A stretch of 38,770 nt of DNA. Source: an uncultured Bacteroidota bacterium. Its GTDB lineage: Bacteria; Bacteroidota; Bacteroidia; Flavobacteriales; Flavobacteriaceae. The stretch spans positions 1-38,770 of the forward strand of contig CACEGG010000011.1 of the NCBI GenBank assembly GCA_902559035.1, in the 5' to 3' direction. The translations under genes and the position numbers were made by a program. The notes below the pieces were generated by a model. The model saw only the letters and a list, made by a program, of their open reading frames with translations. It made no database searches and had not been told where the DNA came from. Positions within the stretch are counted from its first letter, which is position 1. Each line of letters opens with the position of its first letter. This document shows positions 17,065-25,876 of this stretch, piece after piece.

Positions 17065-17464
17065 GTTCTTGTAGCGAATCAAATACTAATACTTTTTTCC
17101 ACAAATGTTTCGCTTCCCCAATAAAAATTAAATGGGCTGGCTCGTCCTGATAAATTCTTTGATCTTTATATGTGTCAAAGGTTAATATTAGGCAATAGTT
17201 ATAAGAATTATCAATAACTTCTCTTTTTTCAGTGGCTGCTGGTTTTCCTAAATGCATTTGATTTGCAAACTGGGTATTTTTCATTAGTTTTTTTATCGCT
17301 GTTTCAAATGTTTTTACATTCTCCTGATTTTGAGGGTCGTTTAACCAAAAATAGACGCTGTGAATAATCTTTCCTTTAATTTCTTTAGAATTATTTTCTT
17401 GGGAATTGTTGCAACTAGACATAAATGATAAGATTAGTAAAAGATATAAATATTTAAATTTCAT
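17057..17464 (-). CDS. Dabb-domain lipoprotein
   Basis: A 135-residue predicted lipoprotein: signal core LYLLLILSFMSSC with the acylated cysteine at 18, an Asn/Ser/Glu-rich linker, then a stress-response alpha/beta-barrel (Dabb) domain from about residue 34. The domain is seen from IIHSVYFWLNDP, the helix of the ferredoxin-like half, and YQDEPAHLIFIGEAKHLW. Dabb domains are small dimeric barrels with varied or unknown roles, and a lipid-anchored version is characteristic of Bacteroidota. It is 21 nt behind the acylase gene on the same strand and may be co-transcribed. Function unknown. Confidence 0.8.
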   Translation of the reverse strand: MKFKYLYLLLILSFMSSCNNSQENNSKEIKGKIIHSVYFWLNDPQNQENVKTFETAIKKLMKNTQFANQMHLGKPAATEKREVIDNSYNYCLILTFDTYKDQRIYQDEPAHLIFIGEAKHLWKKVLVFDSLQEPI

Positions 17465-17485
17465 ATTTTAAAAATAAGAGAAATT

Positions 17486-19537
17486 TTATTCAGGATGATA
17501 AATTTTCTTTGCATTTTTATAAACTTCATTTTTATCAAATGACATTTTTTTTGTTTGAAATTTTGAATACATCTCCATTTGATCATTATAATGTTCTGAG
17601 TCAATATGATCACTGCTTCCATAAGAAATTACAGACTCAATTTCAGTTCCCTTTTCTGAAAACTTTGCAAATTGAATATAAGATTCACCATGAGTAACTT
17701 TTACTTTACCATCTTTGTAATTAGATGCATTCATAGCTATTATGACATCAGGCATTCCCCAAATTGGTATTTCTTTTTCACCTCTTACAAGCTTTTGGAA
17801 ATCACCAAGTTTAACTTTAGTTGTTTTAAAATATTTTAACATTTGTTGTTTTGTTTCTTGAAGAACTTGAGCTATAATATCTTCCCCAAATTTTTTGTTG
17901 ATATAGCTTTTTCTGTAATATTTTACCATGTTATAGTAAAACATCGCATATGTTCCCGCTCCAACAGATTCAATATTTGTTTTTCTGTCCCAGTTTTGTA
18001 TTTCAATTAATAATTGTTTTATGTATGGATAATCATTTGGATTCATTTTAAAAAGATTATTCACATCCATAAAACTGTATTTAAATGGATTTGGAAATGA
18101 ATTATCATATTTAATTGCTTTGAATTTATCGTAATCAATACTCTTATGATTATTTATCAATTCAAATATTCTAGTACTTCTATTATTATCATATTGTTCA
18201 TAACCCATGTTTTTAGCGTAATTTTTTGAATCAGGGTTTTCTGACAAAGAAGTAGATTTAAATGGACTGTGATTAGCATTGTATACATACCCAGATTTAG
18301 GACTAATTACCTGAGGAAGTTCTTCAGTTGGATAATACTCATTCCAAAGAGTTTTTTTTGTATTTCCAGGAACAATATTTTTCCAATTATAAGAATTATT
18401 TCTTTTTGGGATTATTCCATTTGAGATGTAAAAAATTGTGTCGTTTTTGTCAGCATAACCAATATTATAACCAGGAATTTGATTCATTTTAAGAATATTG
18501 TAAAATTCATTAAAATCTTTTGCTTTATTCATTTTCCACCATTGTTCTAATCCTCTAACATGAAATAATGATGCAGTTCTTACAGAGTAATAGCCATTTT
18601 TATTTTTCAGAGTTGGTCCATAAACACTTTCGTAGTATTTTCTTTTGACTTTAATAGGAATTCCTAAAATCTTAATGTATGCCTTAGCTTTAAATGTTTT
18701 TAATTTTAAAATTTGATCATCAAACTTATAGTGTTTCTTGTCAACCATTTCTAACTGGAAAATATCAGTTTTATCAGGGTAGTTAACAGTGTGGGTCCAT
18801 CCTAAATTTTGATTAGTTCCTGTAAGAATGCATGGAGCCCCAGCAAATGTTGCTCCAATAATGTTTGTTCCTTCTTCACTTATTAAATGAGCTTCATACC
18901 ACGATGTTGGTCCATCAAGTGGCTGATGAGTATTTATTCCTAAATAAGTTTCACCGTTATTGGTGATTTTAGTGCTAAAGGCAAATAAATTAGAACCAAG
19001 TTTATTTTCATCTAAAAAAGAAATATTACGTGTGCTGTTTTCAAATATTGATCTTATTGCCTTATCACCTTCACTAGAAACAAAAAGTTGTAAAAAAGAA
19101 TATTTTAACATTTTTTTTGTTGTAATAGGGAATAGTTTTTTGACAAGTACTTGATCAGGATTTAATTCTGCAAATTTGTTGAATCCTTGGGCATATGCCT
19201 CAGCAATTTTCATAAATTTCTTGTCAATCGAACCGAATAGGCTATCAACTACATAGTCTGATCTAATCAACTGACTAATAAAATCTACAGGCGCCCCTTT
19301 AAGTCCAATATGTTTACTAAGAAGTCCATTTCCAGCTAAATAGGCTTCTTGAATAGTTTTAAAATCGTCTTCAGAATGAGCCCAAGCTAAACCATATGCT
19401 ACGTCGGCATCTGTCTTTCCATATATGTGTGGAACTCCATAGTTGTCTCTGACAATCTCTACATCCAACGGATTTACTTGAGAATAAGAGAAATTTAGAG
19501 ATAGTAAAAAGGCTATAATAATCTGAATGTTTTTCAT
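17486..19537 (-). CDS. Penicillin-acylase-family Ntn hydrolase
   Basis: A 683-residue exported amidase. The signal peptide (residues 1-20, ending SYSQ) is followed by the alpha-chain opening VEIVRDNYGVPHIYG. The maturation site is at LGSNLFAF: cleavage before Ser182 would free it as the N-terminal nucleophile of the beta chain. Other family features are QPLDGPTSWYEAHL, TGTNQNLGWTHTVN, and a YNANHSPF segment in the beta chain. Related enzymes cleave penicillins, acyl-homoserine lactones or cyclic lipopeptides; this one's substrate cannot be told from sequence. It could remove acyl-homoserine lactone signals or antibiotics in the periplasm. The Dabb lipoprotein gene follows 21 nt downstream. 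Confidence 0.9.
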   Translation of the reverse strand: MKNIQIIIAFLLSLNFSYSQVNPLDVEIVRDNYGVPHIYGKTDADVAYGLAWAHSEDDFKTIQEAYLAGNGLLSKHIGLKGAPVDFISQLIRSDYVVDSLFGSIDKKFMKIAEAYAQGFNKFAELNPDQVLVKKLFPITTKKMLKYSFLQLFVSSEGDKAIRSIFENSTRNISFLDENKLGSNLFAFSTKITNNGETYLGINTHQPLDGPTSWYEAHLISEEGTNIIGATFAGAPCILTGTNQNLGWTHTVNYPDKTDIFQLEMVDKKHYKFDDQILKLKTFKAKAYIKILGIPIKVKRKYYESVYGPTLKNKNGYYSVRTASLFHVRGLEQWWKMNKAKDFNEFYNILKMNQIPGYNIGYADKNDTIFYISNGIIPKRNNSYNWKNIVPGNTKKTLWNEYYPTEELPQVISPKSGYVYNANHSPFKSTSLSENPDSKNYAKNMGYEQYDNNRSTRIFELINNHKSIDYDKFKAIKYDNSFPNPFKYSFMDVNNLFKMNPNDYPYIKQLLIEIQNWDRKTNIESVGAGTYAMFYYNMVKYYRKSYINKKFGEDIIAQVLQETKQQMLKYFKTTKVKLGDFQKLVRGEKEIPIWGMPDVIIAMNASNYKDGKVKVTHGESYIQFAKFSEKGTEIESVISYGSSDHIDSEHYNDQMEMYSKFQTKKMSFDKNEVYKNAKKIYHPE

Positions 19538-19622
19538 ATTTAATATTGTCCAATAATCATACCATTAATTTAACAAAAAGAATTGTTTAAAATTAAGTTT
19601 ATATTAGTGGTGTATTTTTGAA

Positions 19623-19985
19623 ATGATAAATTTTATAACAGGAAGAATCAAAGCTATTTTTTATTCATTAAAAGGAGCTTTCTTATTATTGAAAACTGAA
19701 CATTCAATTCAAGCTCAGTCCATTATTGCTTTAATTTTTATAATTGCTGGATTTTTTTTTGAAATATCTAAAACTGAGTGGGTTTTTCAAGTTTTGGCAA
19801 TTTGTTTAGTTCTTACAGCGGAATCATTAAATACAGCTATTGAAAAAATAGCAGATTTTATCCATCCAGATCACAATAAAAAGATTGGTTTTATTAAAGA
19901 TATTTCAGCTGGTGCAGTTTTTTTCGCAGTAATTTTTGCATTATTTATAATCTACAATATATACTGGGATAAAATATTAAATTAG
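19623..19985 (+). CDS. dgkA: Diacylglycerol/undecaprenol kinase family protein
   Basis: A 120-residue integral membrane kinase with three hydrophobic helices (about residues 33-48, 53-70 and 96-117). The family signature is intact: AESLNTAIEKIADFI, with the catalytic and metal-binding glutamates, followed by KDISAGAVFFA. Members in Gram-positive bacteria phosphorylate undecaprenol, and in proteobacteria diacylglycerol; the flavobacterial substrate is not settled. The gene stands alone on the plus strand between two minus-strand genes, and its last 9 nt overlap the end of the 5-alpha-reductase-like gene. Family call secure; symbol used for the family. Confidence 0.9.
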   Translation: MINFITGRIKAIFYSLKGAFLLLKTEHSIQAQSIIALIFIIAGFFFEISKTEWVFQVLAICLVLTAESLNTAIEKIADFIHPDHNKKIGFIKDISAGAVFFAVIFALFIIYNIYWDKILN

Positions 19986-20705
19986 GAAGGGGAGTATCGC
20001 TTTTCTTTCTTTTGGATATTCATTGAATTTATTCTTATACCATGAGTGATGGGCTAATCCCCTAGGAATTAGATTACAGCAAGTCCATATAAAAAAGGAC
20101 AAACTTCCAATATTAAAAGTCATTAAAGCAAATCCAAACCATTCTAATATTTCTCCAAAAAAATTAGGACATGAAATGTATTTAAATAAACCACCCTCTG
20201 GTACAAAATATCCTCTTTTAATTTTTCGAAGGTTAATTAATTTATTATCACTTGAAATATTTATGAATAATCCTATTACAAATAATAAAAACCCGATGAT
20301 CAAAAATATAGATACTGTATCTAATTTAATATAACTTAAAAAATATCCATTTATTGATCCATTTACTATATTGAAAAAAAATGCTGATAATACTATTGCT
20401 AGCGGCATTTTCTTTCCTTTTGTTTTTATTCTTAATGGATAAATAATTGTTCTATTGAAATAATGTATGATCCATAAACAAATAAACATAATACTTATAT
20501 CAAAATCTACTTTAAAATAAAAGTAGATCGCCGGACATATAAGTAGGGCAGGTAGTTCCATTATTATCCACCCTAGTTTATTATCTATTGAAATACCCCA
20601 TTTTTTTGATGTATGTCTTCCATAGGGTGCCTTATAAATCAAGTTAATTGGAAATATTATTAAACCTATAATAATCCATAGAATTGTTAATTGATAAATA
20701 TCCAT
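19977..20705 (-). CDS. Steroid 5-alpha-reductase family membrane protein (PF02544-like)
   Basis: A 242-residue multi-helix membrane protein whose whole length follows the mammalian SRD5A1/SRD5A2 pattern. It has YGRHTS at residue 28, an ELPAL segment with Glu50 at the place of SRD5A2 Glu57, IHYFNR with Tyr82 at the place of Tyr91, INISSDNKLINLRK, and the NADPH-contacting GGLFKYISCPNFFGEILEW. The C-terminus EYPKERKAILPFLI also matches. The glutamine before the catalytic Glu in human enzymes is Met49 here. The reaction is probably NADPH-dependent reduction of an enone double bond in a lipid or steroid. The gene stands just beyond the susCD terminator, so it is probably read separately. The alignment is from memory. 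Confidence 0.85.
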   Translation of the reverse strand: MDIYQLTILWIIIGLIIFPINLIYKAPYGRHTSKKWGISIDNKLGWIIMELPALLICPAIYFYFKVDFDISIMFICLWIIHYFNRTIIYPLRIKTKGKKMPLAIVLSAFFFNIVNGSINGYFLSYIKLDTVSIFLIIGFLLFVIGLFINISSDNKLINLRKIKRGYFVPEGGLFKYISCPNFFGEILEWFGFALMTFNIGSLSFFIWTCCNLIPRGLAHHSWYKNKFNEYPKERKAILPFLI

Positions 20706-20716
20706 ATCATCTAAAG

Positions 20717-20747
20717 AAAAAAAACCCGCTATTATGCGGGTTTTTTT
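20717..20747 (-). terminator. Rho-independent terminator of susCD
   Basis: Perfect inverted repeat of AAAACCCGC and GCGGGTTTT around a 6-nt TATTAT loop, extended by flanking A and T runs, starting 25 nt after the susD stop. The T-run on the minus strand ends susCD transcription. Confidence 0.9.
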
Positions 20748-20771
20748 AAAATATCTTTGGTTAATTAGATA

Positions 20772-22202
20772 TTAATATCCATAGTTTTGAACCATGTTTG
20801 GATTTGCGTTTCTTTCAGAAAGAGCAATAGGATAAGCATATCTGTATGATCCATAACTAGGTGGTGTCCCTGTTAAATCATCGTTAAGTTGCTTTAATCC
20901 ATCAATTAATGGCATATCCATTCCCATTCTAGATAAATCGTGGAATCTTAAACCTTCGAAAGCAAACTCCTTTCTTCTTTCTAGAAGAATGTTTTCTAAT
21001 GTAGCAGATGCATAGTAGTTAGCACCCAATCCTCTGATTGCAGGAATATTATTTAGATAAGTTAATGCATCAGCAGTATTACCAGCTCTTAAACTAGTTT
21101 CAGCTGCAATTAAGTGCATTTCTTCAACTCTAAATATACAAACGTTGTCAGAGCCATTCATTGTTGGAAATTTTCCTAGCATACTTGGAAACCCTTGTGC
21201 AGGTCCTAGCATATCTGATGCTCCTCTAACATCGTCAGCATCATATATATCCATTAAATCTGGGTTAGGTCCGTCTCCTGTTAATACTCTAACATCACCA
21301 TAAGTTGGTCCTCTTAAAATATTTGCTATTCCATTTATCCCTCTACTATCTGTACCAGAAAATGCAAGTTCAAAAATAGAATTAGATGCATTGTCTGTAG
21401 CAAAAGAACCAGTAAATCCAGTTGCACTTACTGGTGTAGCTCCAGAATTAGCAATTACCCATTTTGCAGCAGAATCAGCTGTAGCATATAAACTTGGATC
21501 AACTGATCCAGCATATAAAGCTGCTCTTGCTAAAATTGCGTAAGCACCAGCTCTTGTCATATAACTAGTTGATGTATTGAAACTATCACTCATCATACCG
21601 ATTGCAGTGGTTAAGTCTGCTGCAATATCACCAATGTTTGATGCAACTGTTCCTCTAGCAGGCTCTAAATTAGCAGGATCTTTGTAAGTTTTTACATAAG
21701 GAACCCCTAATGATGATGCACCACCTTGTCCAGTAATGAAATGTTGACCATAGTCTTGTAATAGGTCAAAATGTGCTAAGGCTCTAATAGCATGAGCTTG
21801 ACCCTGAATGTGAGCTATTTCAGCAGAACTTCCAGTTAAGTTAGACGTATCAGCACCAATCACAATATTTGTAATTGCAATCACTCTGTAAATTGAAGCC
21901 CATGGGCCAAATCCAGTTGAGGAGTAATCCATATCAGAATTAGCAAATCTACCCGAATTCATATTCGAATAAGCATTGTCTGTTCTAACATCTCCCATAA
22001 CAATTTGATCTCTTCCATAATATCCTGAAACAGACATTCTGTCGTAAGCACTATTTAATACAAATCCTAAATCGGCTGCACTATTTATACCACTACTCAA
22101 ATCTTTATCTAAAGCCAACGTTGGTTCTAGATCGCTTTCACCACATGAAACTACTAAAGCAGATGCAGTAAAAATTAATAAGTATTTATATATATTTTTC
22201 AT
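20772..22202 (-). CDS. susD: SusD/RagB-family outer-membrane nutrient-binding lipoprotein
   Basis: A 476-residue surface lipoprotein that closes over a SusC barrel and captures oligosaccharides, peptides or other nutrients. The signal peptide ends at ALVVSC with Cys20 as lipid site, followed by an acidic stretch (GESDLEPT). The helical TPR-like scaffold is seen from HAIRALAHFDLLQDYGQ and GAYAILARAALYAG. The C-terminal family signature is complete: RVEEMHLIAAETSLRAG and LLERRKEFAFEGLRFHDLSR. It begins 4 nt after the susC stop. G+C is higher than in neighbours (23 of 60 bases at 21481-21540 by hand count, against 11 of 60 at 20281-20340), in keeping with strong expression. The ligand cannot be deduced, and no glycoside hydrolase or regulator gene lies beside it. 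Confidence 0.95.
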   Translation of the reverse strand: MKNIYKYLLIFTASALVVSCGESDLEPTLALDKDLSSGINSAADLGFVLNSAYDRMSVSGYYGRDQIVMGDVRTDNAYSNMNSGRFANSDMDYSSTGFGPWASIYRVIAITNIVIGADTSNLTGSSAEIAHIQGQAHAIRALAHFDLLQDYGQHFITGQGGASSLGVPYVKTYKDPANLEPARGTVASNIGDIAADLTTAIGMMSDSFNTSTSYMTRAGAYAILARAALYAGSVDPSLYATADSAAKWVIANSGATPVSATGFTGSFATDNASNSIFELAFSGTDSRGINGIANILRGPTYGDVRVLTGDGPNPDLMDIYDADDVRGASDMLGPAQGFPSMLGKFPTMNGSDNVCIFRVEEMHLIAAETSLRAGNTADALTYLNNIPAIRGLGANYYASATLENILLERRKEFAFEGLRFHDLSRMGMDMPLIDGLKQLNDDLTGTPPSYGSYRYAYPIALSERNANPNMVQNYGY

Positions 22203-22206
22203 ATTC

Positions 22207-25200
22207 TTAAAATTTTAAATTTAGTCCTAATGAAATAGATTTCAGGATTGGAGTATAAATCTCCCACTGTCCAGAAAAGGCAACTTCAGGATCTGTTTGA
22301 AGTTCATCATCTTTTACCCATGTCCAAAGGTTTGTACCTTTAACATTTACCTGAATCGAATCAAATCCTAGACTCTCAACTGCTTTATTAGATACATTGT
22401 ATCCAACAACTAAGTCTCTTAATCTTACATAATCTCCATCGTATAAGAATCTAGTACTAGTTCCAGAACCAGTTGCAGATGTACTAGTACTATATCTCAT
22501 TCTTGGAACATTAGTAATATCACCAGGCTTTTGCCATCTATCCATTAAAGAAGCAGCACCTTGGTAATATCTTGTTGATAATAATCCAGTAGATTGAGAG
22601 TACCAGTTCCATCTTTCGAAAATTTTATTTCCACCTGAGAAATAAAAGTTAGCATCTGCATAAAATCCTCCCCAAGTAACTCTACTTCCAAGACCACCAG
22701 TATATTTAGGTAATCTATTACCAGAGGGTGTAAGTTCAGCAGCATTTAGGCTATTCACTATTGACATATCGAAAGTTTCACCTCCTTTATAATACATTGG
22801 GTTTCCAGTATCAGAATTTACACCAGCCCATTGTCTTATGTACCAACCGTCAAGTTCTTCTCCAACTCTAGTTCTGTAATATCCTCTGTCTACATTAATA
22901 TCGTTTCCAGAAGCATCTTTTGCTAATGCAGTTACTTCATTTTCTAAAGTAGCGTAATTAGAATAAATTGTCCAAGTAAAGTTGTCATTTCTTATAACAT
23001 CGGCAGAAAATTCTAACTCTATACCTTTGTTTTCAACCTCTCCAATGTTTTTAGACTGAGAAGAGTGACCACTTGTTAATGATAGTGGAACACTTTGAAG
23101 TAAATCACTTGTTTTTCTGTTAAATGCTACAATAGAACCAGATATTCTGTTATCTAGAAGACTGTAGTCTATACCAATATCGTACTGAGATTGTTTCTCC
23201 CAAGTTAATATGGCATTACCAAATGATGATGGAGAAACTGCTCCATTATCATTGTAAGATCCCCCATATCCAAAAAGAGATTGGTAACTGTTTAAACCTA
23301 CACTGTTACTACCTGTTTCACCAAGAGAAGCTCTAAGTTTTAAACTGTTCACAATATCGCTATCTGAAAGAAAATCTTCCTCTGTTAAGTTCCAAGCTAC
23401 GGCTGCAGACCAGAAAGATCCAAACCTGTAATCCATAGCAAATCTTGAGGAACCGTCATATCTGTATGAAAGGTCAACGATATACTTGTCATCATAAGAA
23501 TAGTTTAATATTCCTAAATAACCTAATTCTTTCCAATCACTATATGATCCTGATGCAGCTTCATTAGTTCCAAAACTTGAAACATAAATTAAACCATCAG
23601 CAGCTACATTCTCACCAGATGAACTAATAAAATCATTCTTGTTCTTTTGAAAAGCCATTTGAGCAAGAGCAGATACATAATGAACGTCGTTAAATGTTTT
23701 GTCCCATTTTAACTGATTCGAAAATGCCCAAGTAAATGATCTTCCAGTCGATTGATAAGCATAACCATTATCAGAAACTCCTCCACCGTGTGTTGGATTT
23801 TGATATCTGTGAGAATTAGTTAGATTGTAATCTAGAGAATATCTAGTAGTTAATTTAAGATTGTCAGAAAATTGAATTCCAATTGAATTGTTACTCAACG
23901 CTCTTGTACCATCTAGTTTACTGATGTTATTTTCAGCTAAATAAACCGTATTAAAGATACTTGTAGGGTTATCTAATTTTAATGTTCCATCAGGATTTTT
24001 AACTTGCATAACTGGAGCCATAAACACTCTAGTCATCTGAGGAGCGGCAAAATAAGAACCACCCTCTAACTGACCGTTTTGGATAGCATTCGATACTCTT
24101 GCAGATGTAATAAGTTCAATTTTTCCAGCTTTCTTTTTGTAGTTAAAAGAACCACTAACACTTTCATAATCAACTCCAATTGAAGTACCCATAGTTTTTC
24201 TATGACCTAATGAAATTCTGAAGTTTTCAGTTGCATTTCCACCTTGTGCTGAAAAGTTGTAGTTTGCATCTGGTGCATCTTTTACTTTTACAGCATCATC
24301 CCAGTTTCCATCAACTCTTCCTCCTTCATCCCAAGCCTTATAACCTGAAAAAACTCTAAGAACATAATCAGTTGCTTGATCTCTAGTATAGTTGTAGTCG
24401 TTCATTAAAGTTTCACCAGCAAGTTCAAGTCTTTGATTTCCAGTTAACATTGGACGCTCATCCATAGCATAGTTTTGGAAACCATAGTTAGAAGTTACTT
24501 GATATTGAACTTCACCAGCAGATCCAGATTTAGTAGTAATAACAATTACCCCGTTAGAACCTCTTGCACCATAAGGAGCAGTAGCTGAGGCGTCTTTTAA
24601 TACTGTAATGTTTTCAATATCAGAAGGATTAATCATTGATAAAATACCAAGATCATTTGTTAATGGACTAAAAGATCCGTTAATTACGGGAACTCCGTCG
24701 ATTACAAATAGTGGTGAATTAGATCCAGTTATAGATCCTTCACCTCTAATTCTAATAGAAGTAGGAGAACCTGGAGTACCAGATTGAGAAACAATTCTTA
24801 ATCCAGCAACCCTACCTTGAAGTGCAGCATCTGGAGAAGTCATTGCAACACCCTCAATAAGAGCAGCATCAACAACAACAGTACTACTTGTAGAACGTTT
24901 TAAGTTTCTAGTAGTAATACCAGTTACAACAACTTCGTCAAGTTCGTTACTTGATCTTAGAAGAATGTTAATTTTTCTGTCTCTTCCAACAGTGACGGTT
25001 TGAGTATCAAAACCTACATAGCTAAAGACTAAAATATCTCCAACACTAGCAGTTATTGAATAATTACCATCAAAATCAGTTGTTACACCATTGCTGGTGC
25101 CTTCAACTAAAACTGTTGCTCCAGGGAGTGCAAGACTATTATCGTCAGCAACATTACCAGTGATGGTAACTTGTTGACTAAATCCCCAGAATGACACTAA

Positions 25201-25239
25201 CATCATAGTCAATGTCATAAAAAAGCTTAGTTTTTTCAT
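22207..25239 (-). CDS. susC: SusC/RagA-family TonB-dependent outer-membrane transporter
   Basis: A 1010-residue TonB-linked transporter. After the signal peptide (ends FWGFSQ) comes a carboxypeptidase-D regulatory-like domain (about residues 22-95, VTITGNVADDNSLALPGATV), then ELDEVVVTG, and the plug domain with PLFVIDGVPV and YGARGSNGVIVITTKSG, the SusC/RagA signatures. The remainder is a 22-strand-type barrel ending in LGLNLKF, a typical C-terminal phenylalanine. I start at the ATG at 25239 (MKKLSFFMTL), because the upstream reading adds only eight residues before a clean signal peptide. It forms an operon with susD. The substrate is unknown. Confidence 0.96.
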   Translation of the reverse strand: MKKLSFFMTLTMMLVSFWGFSQQVTITGNVADDNSLALPGATVLVEGTSNGVTTDFDGNYSITASVGDILVFSYVGFDTQTVTVGRDRKINILLRSSNELDEVVVTGITTRNLKRSTSSTVVVDAALIEGVAMTSPDAALQGRVAGLRIVSQSGTPGSPTSIRIRGEGSITGSNSPLFVIDGVPVINGSFSPLTNDLGILSMINPSDIENITVLKDASATAPYGARGSNGVIVITTKSGSAGEVQYQVTSNYGFQNYAMDERPMLTGNQRLELAGETLMNDYNYTRDQATDYVLRVFSGYKAWDEGGRVDGNWDDAVKVKDAPDANYNFSAQGGNATENFRISLGHRKTMGTSIGVDYESVSGSFNYKKKAGKIELITSARVSNAIQNGQLEGGSYFAAPQMTRVFMAPVMQVKNPDGTLKLDNPTSIFNTVYLAENNISKLDGTRALSNNSIGIQFSDNLKLTTRYSLDYNLTNSHRYQNPTHGGGVSDNGYAYQSTGRSFTWAFSNQLKWDKTFNDVHYVSALAQMAFQKNKNDFISSSGENVAADGLIYVSSFGTNEAASGSYSDWKELGYLGILNYSYDDKYIVDLSYRYDGSSRFAMDYRFGSFWSAAVAWNLTEEDFLSDSDIVNSLKLRASLGETGSNSVGLNSYQSLFGYGGSYNDNGAVSPSSFGNAILTWEKQSQYDIGIDYSLLDNRISGSIVAFNRKTSDLLQSVPLSLTSGHSSQSKNIGEVENKGIELEFSADVIRNDNFTWTIYSNYATLENEVTALAKDASGNDINVDRGYYRTRVGEELDGWYIRQWAGVNSDTGNPMYYKGGETFDMSIVNSLNAAELTPSGNRLPKYTGGLGSRVTWGGFYADANFYFSGGNKIFERWNWYSQSTGLLSTRYYQGAASLMDRWQKPGDITNVPRMRYSTSTSATGSGTSTRFLYDGDYVRLRDLVVGYNVSNKAVESLGFDSIQVNVKGTNLWTWVKDDELQTDPEVAFSGQWEIYTPILKSISLGLNLKF

Positions 25240-25260
25240 ATATATTATTTTGATTTGTAA

Positions 25261-25268
25261 CAAATATG
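25261..25268 (-). promoter_or_regulatory. Possible susC -7 box
   Basis: On the minus strand this reads CATATTTG, 7 of 8 to TAnnTTTG, 21 nt before the susC ATG. The region further up is T-rich but has no clear TTG at the -33 place. It is the best candidate in the gap. Confidence 0.3.
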
Positions 25269-25343
25269 TTAAAATATTGTTAAGAAAAAAAGTTTTTACT
25301 GTTAAAAATTCTGAATTTTTCTCAATTTTTTAATCATTTATTT

Positions 25344-25363
25344 AACATACCCACAAGTATGTT
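25344..25363. promoter_or_regulatory. Inverted repeat in the susC/DUF488 intergenic region (possible operator)
   Basis: AACATAC and GTATGTT are perfect 7-bp arms around a 6-bp CCACAA spacer. It lies about 105 bp before the susC start and 79 bp before the divergent gene, a position that suits a dimeric regulator acting on either gene. There is no T-run beside it, so it is not a terminator. Confidence 0.4.
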
Positions 25364-25441
25364 TATAAAAGTTTGAGAATTCTCTAAAAATATTTAATTT
25401 CAAATAAAAATTAAGTTATTAAAACTGCAAGTTTCAACATA

Positions 25442-25843
25442 TTGAAAAACTCTGATATTGAGGGTGGAGTTTCTATTACTCTTCTTCCCTCAAATTCCCC
25501 TGAAATTATATTTGAATATAAAGCACTTGCTCCTAATTGGAGATTATGGAATGATTTTAAAAAGAAAAAAATTTCTGAAAAAAAATTTATAATTGAATAT
25601 CAAAGCATGCTAAATGAACTTAATTCCAAACATGTTATTGAACATTTAAATTTTTTAACTGGTGGACTTGAGCCAATATTAATGTGTAATTGTGCCAAAA
25701 CTAAATTCTGCCACAGGCATTTAGTAGCAGATTGGTTGGAAAAAGAATCTGGGCTGATTATAAAGGAACTGAATTTTCCAGACTTAGTTAGAAAAGATGG
25801 ATATTTGGTTAAACAAAAAAACCCATCTTTATTCCCTGAATAA
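25442..25843 (+). CDS. DUF488-like protein
   Basis: A 133-residue soluble protein. The N-terminal half has the ELAP-like strand-loop of DUF488 (YKALAPNWRLWNDF), and the second half has a Cys/His cluster CNCAKTKFCHRHLVADWLE, comparable to the CHR signature of DUF488 proteins. Start is TTG; no ATG exists in frame before the conserved part. It is transcribed away from susC over a 200-bp gap holding a palindrome. Function unknown. I am fairly sure it is a real gene and moderately sure of the family. Confidence 0.62.
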   Translation: MKNSDIEGGVSITLLPSNSPEIIFEYKALAPNWRLWNDFKKKKISEKKFIIEYQSMLNELNSKHVIEHLNFLTGGLEPILMCNCAKTKFCHRHLVADWLEKESGLIIKELNFPDLVRKDGYLVKQKNPSLFPE

Positions 25844-25876
25844 TCCTTATTTATTACTGATTTATAACTATAATTT

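Noticed and set aside
19613-19620. TATTTTTG box just before dgkA
   Set aside because: It ends 2 nt before the ATG, so the transcript would start inside the gene; there is no -33 TTG and no later usable start.
22440-22495. CTAGTACTAG-type palindromes in susC
   Set aside because: They fall in a Ser/Thr-rich coding stretch with repeated codons; no sign of a site with its own role.
20772-25239. A full polysaccharide utilisation locus
   Set aside because: No glycoside hydrolase, lyase or sensor-regulator gene adjoins susCD; the GH3 gene is wall-type and the sulfatase is more than 9 kb away in another unit.
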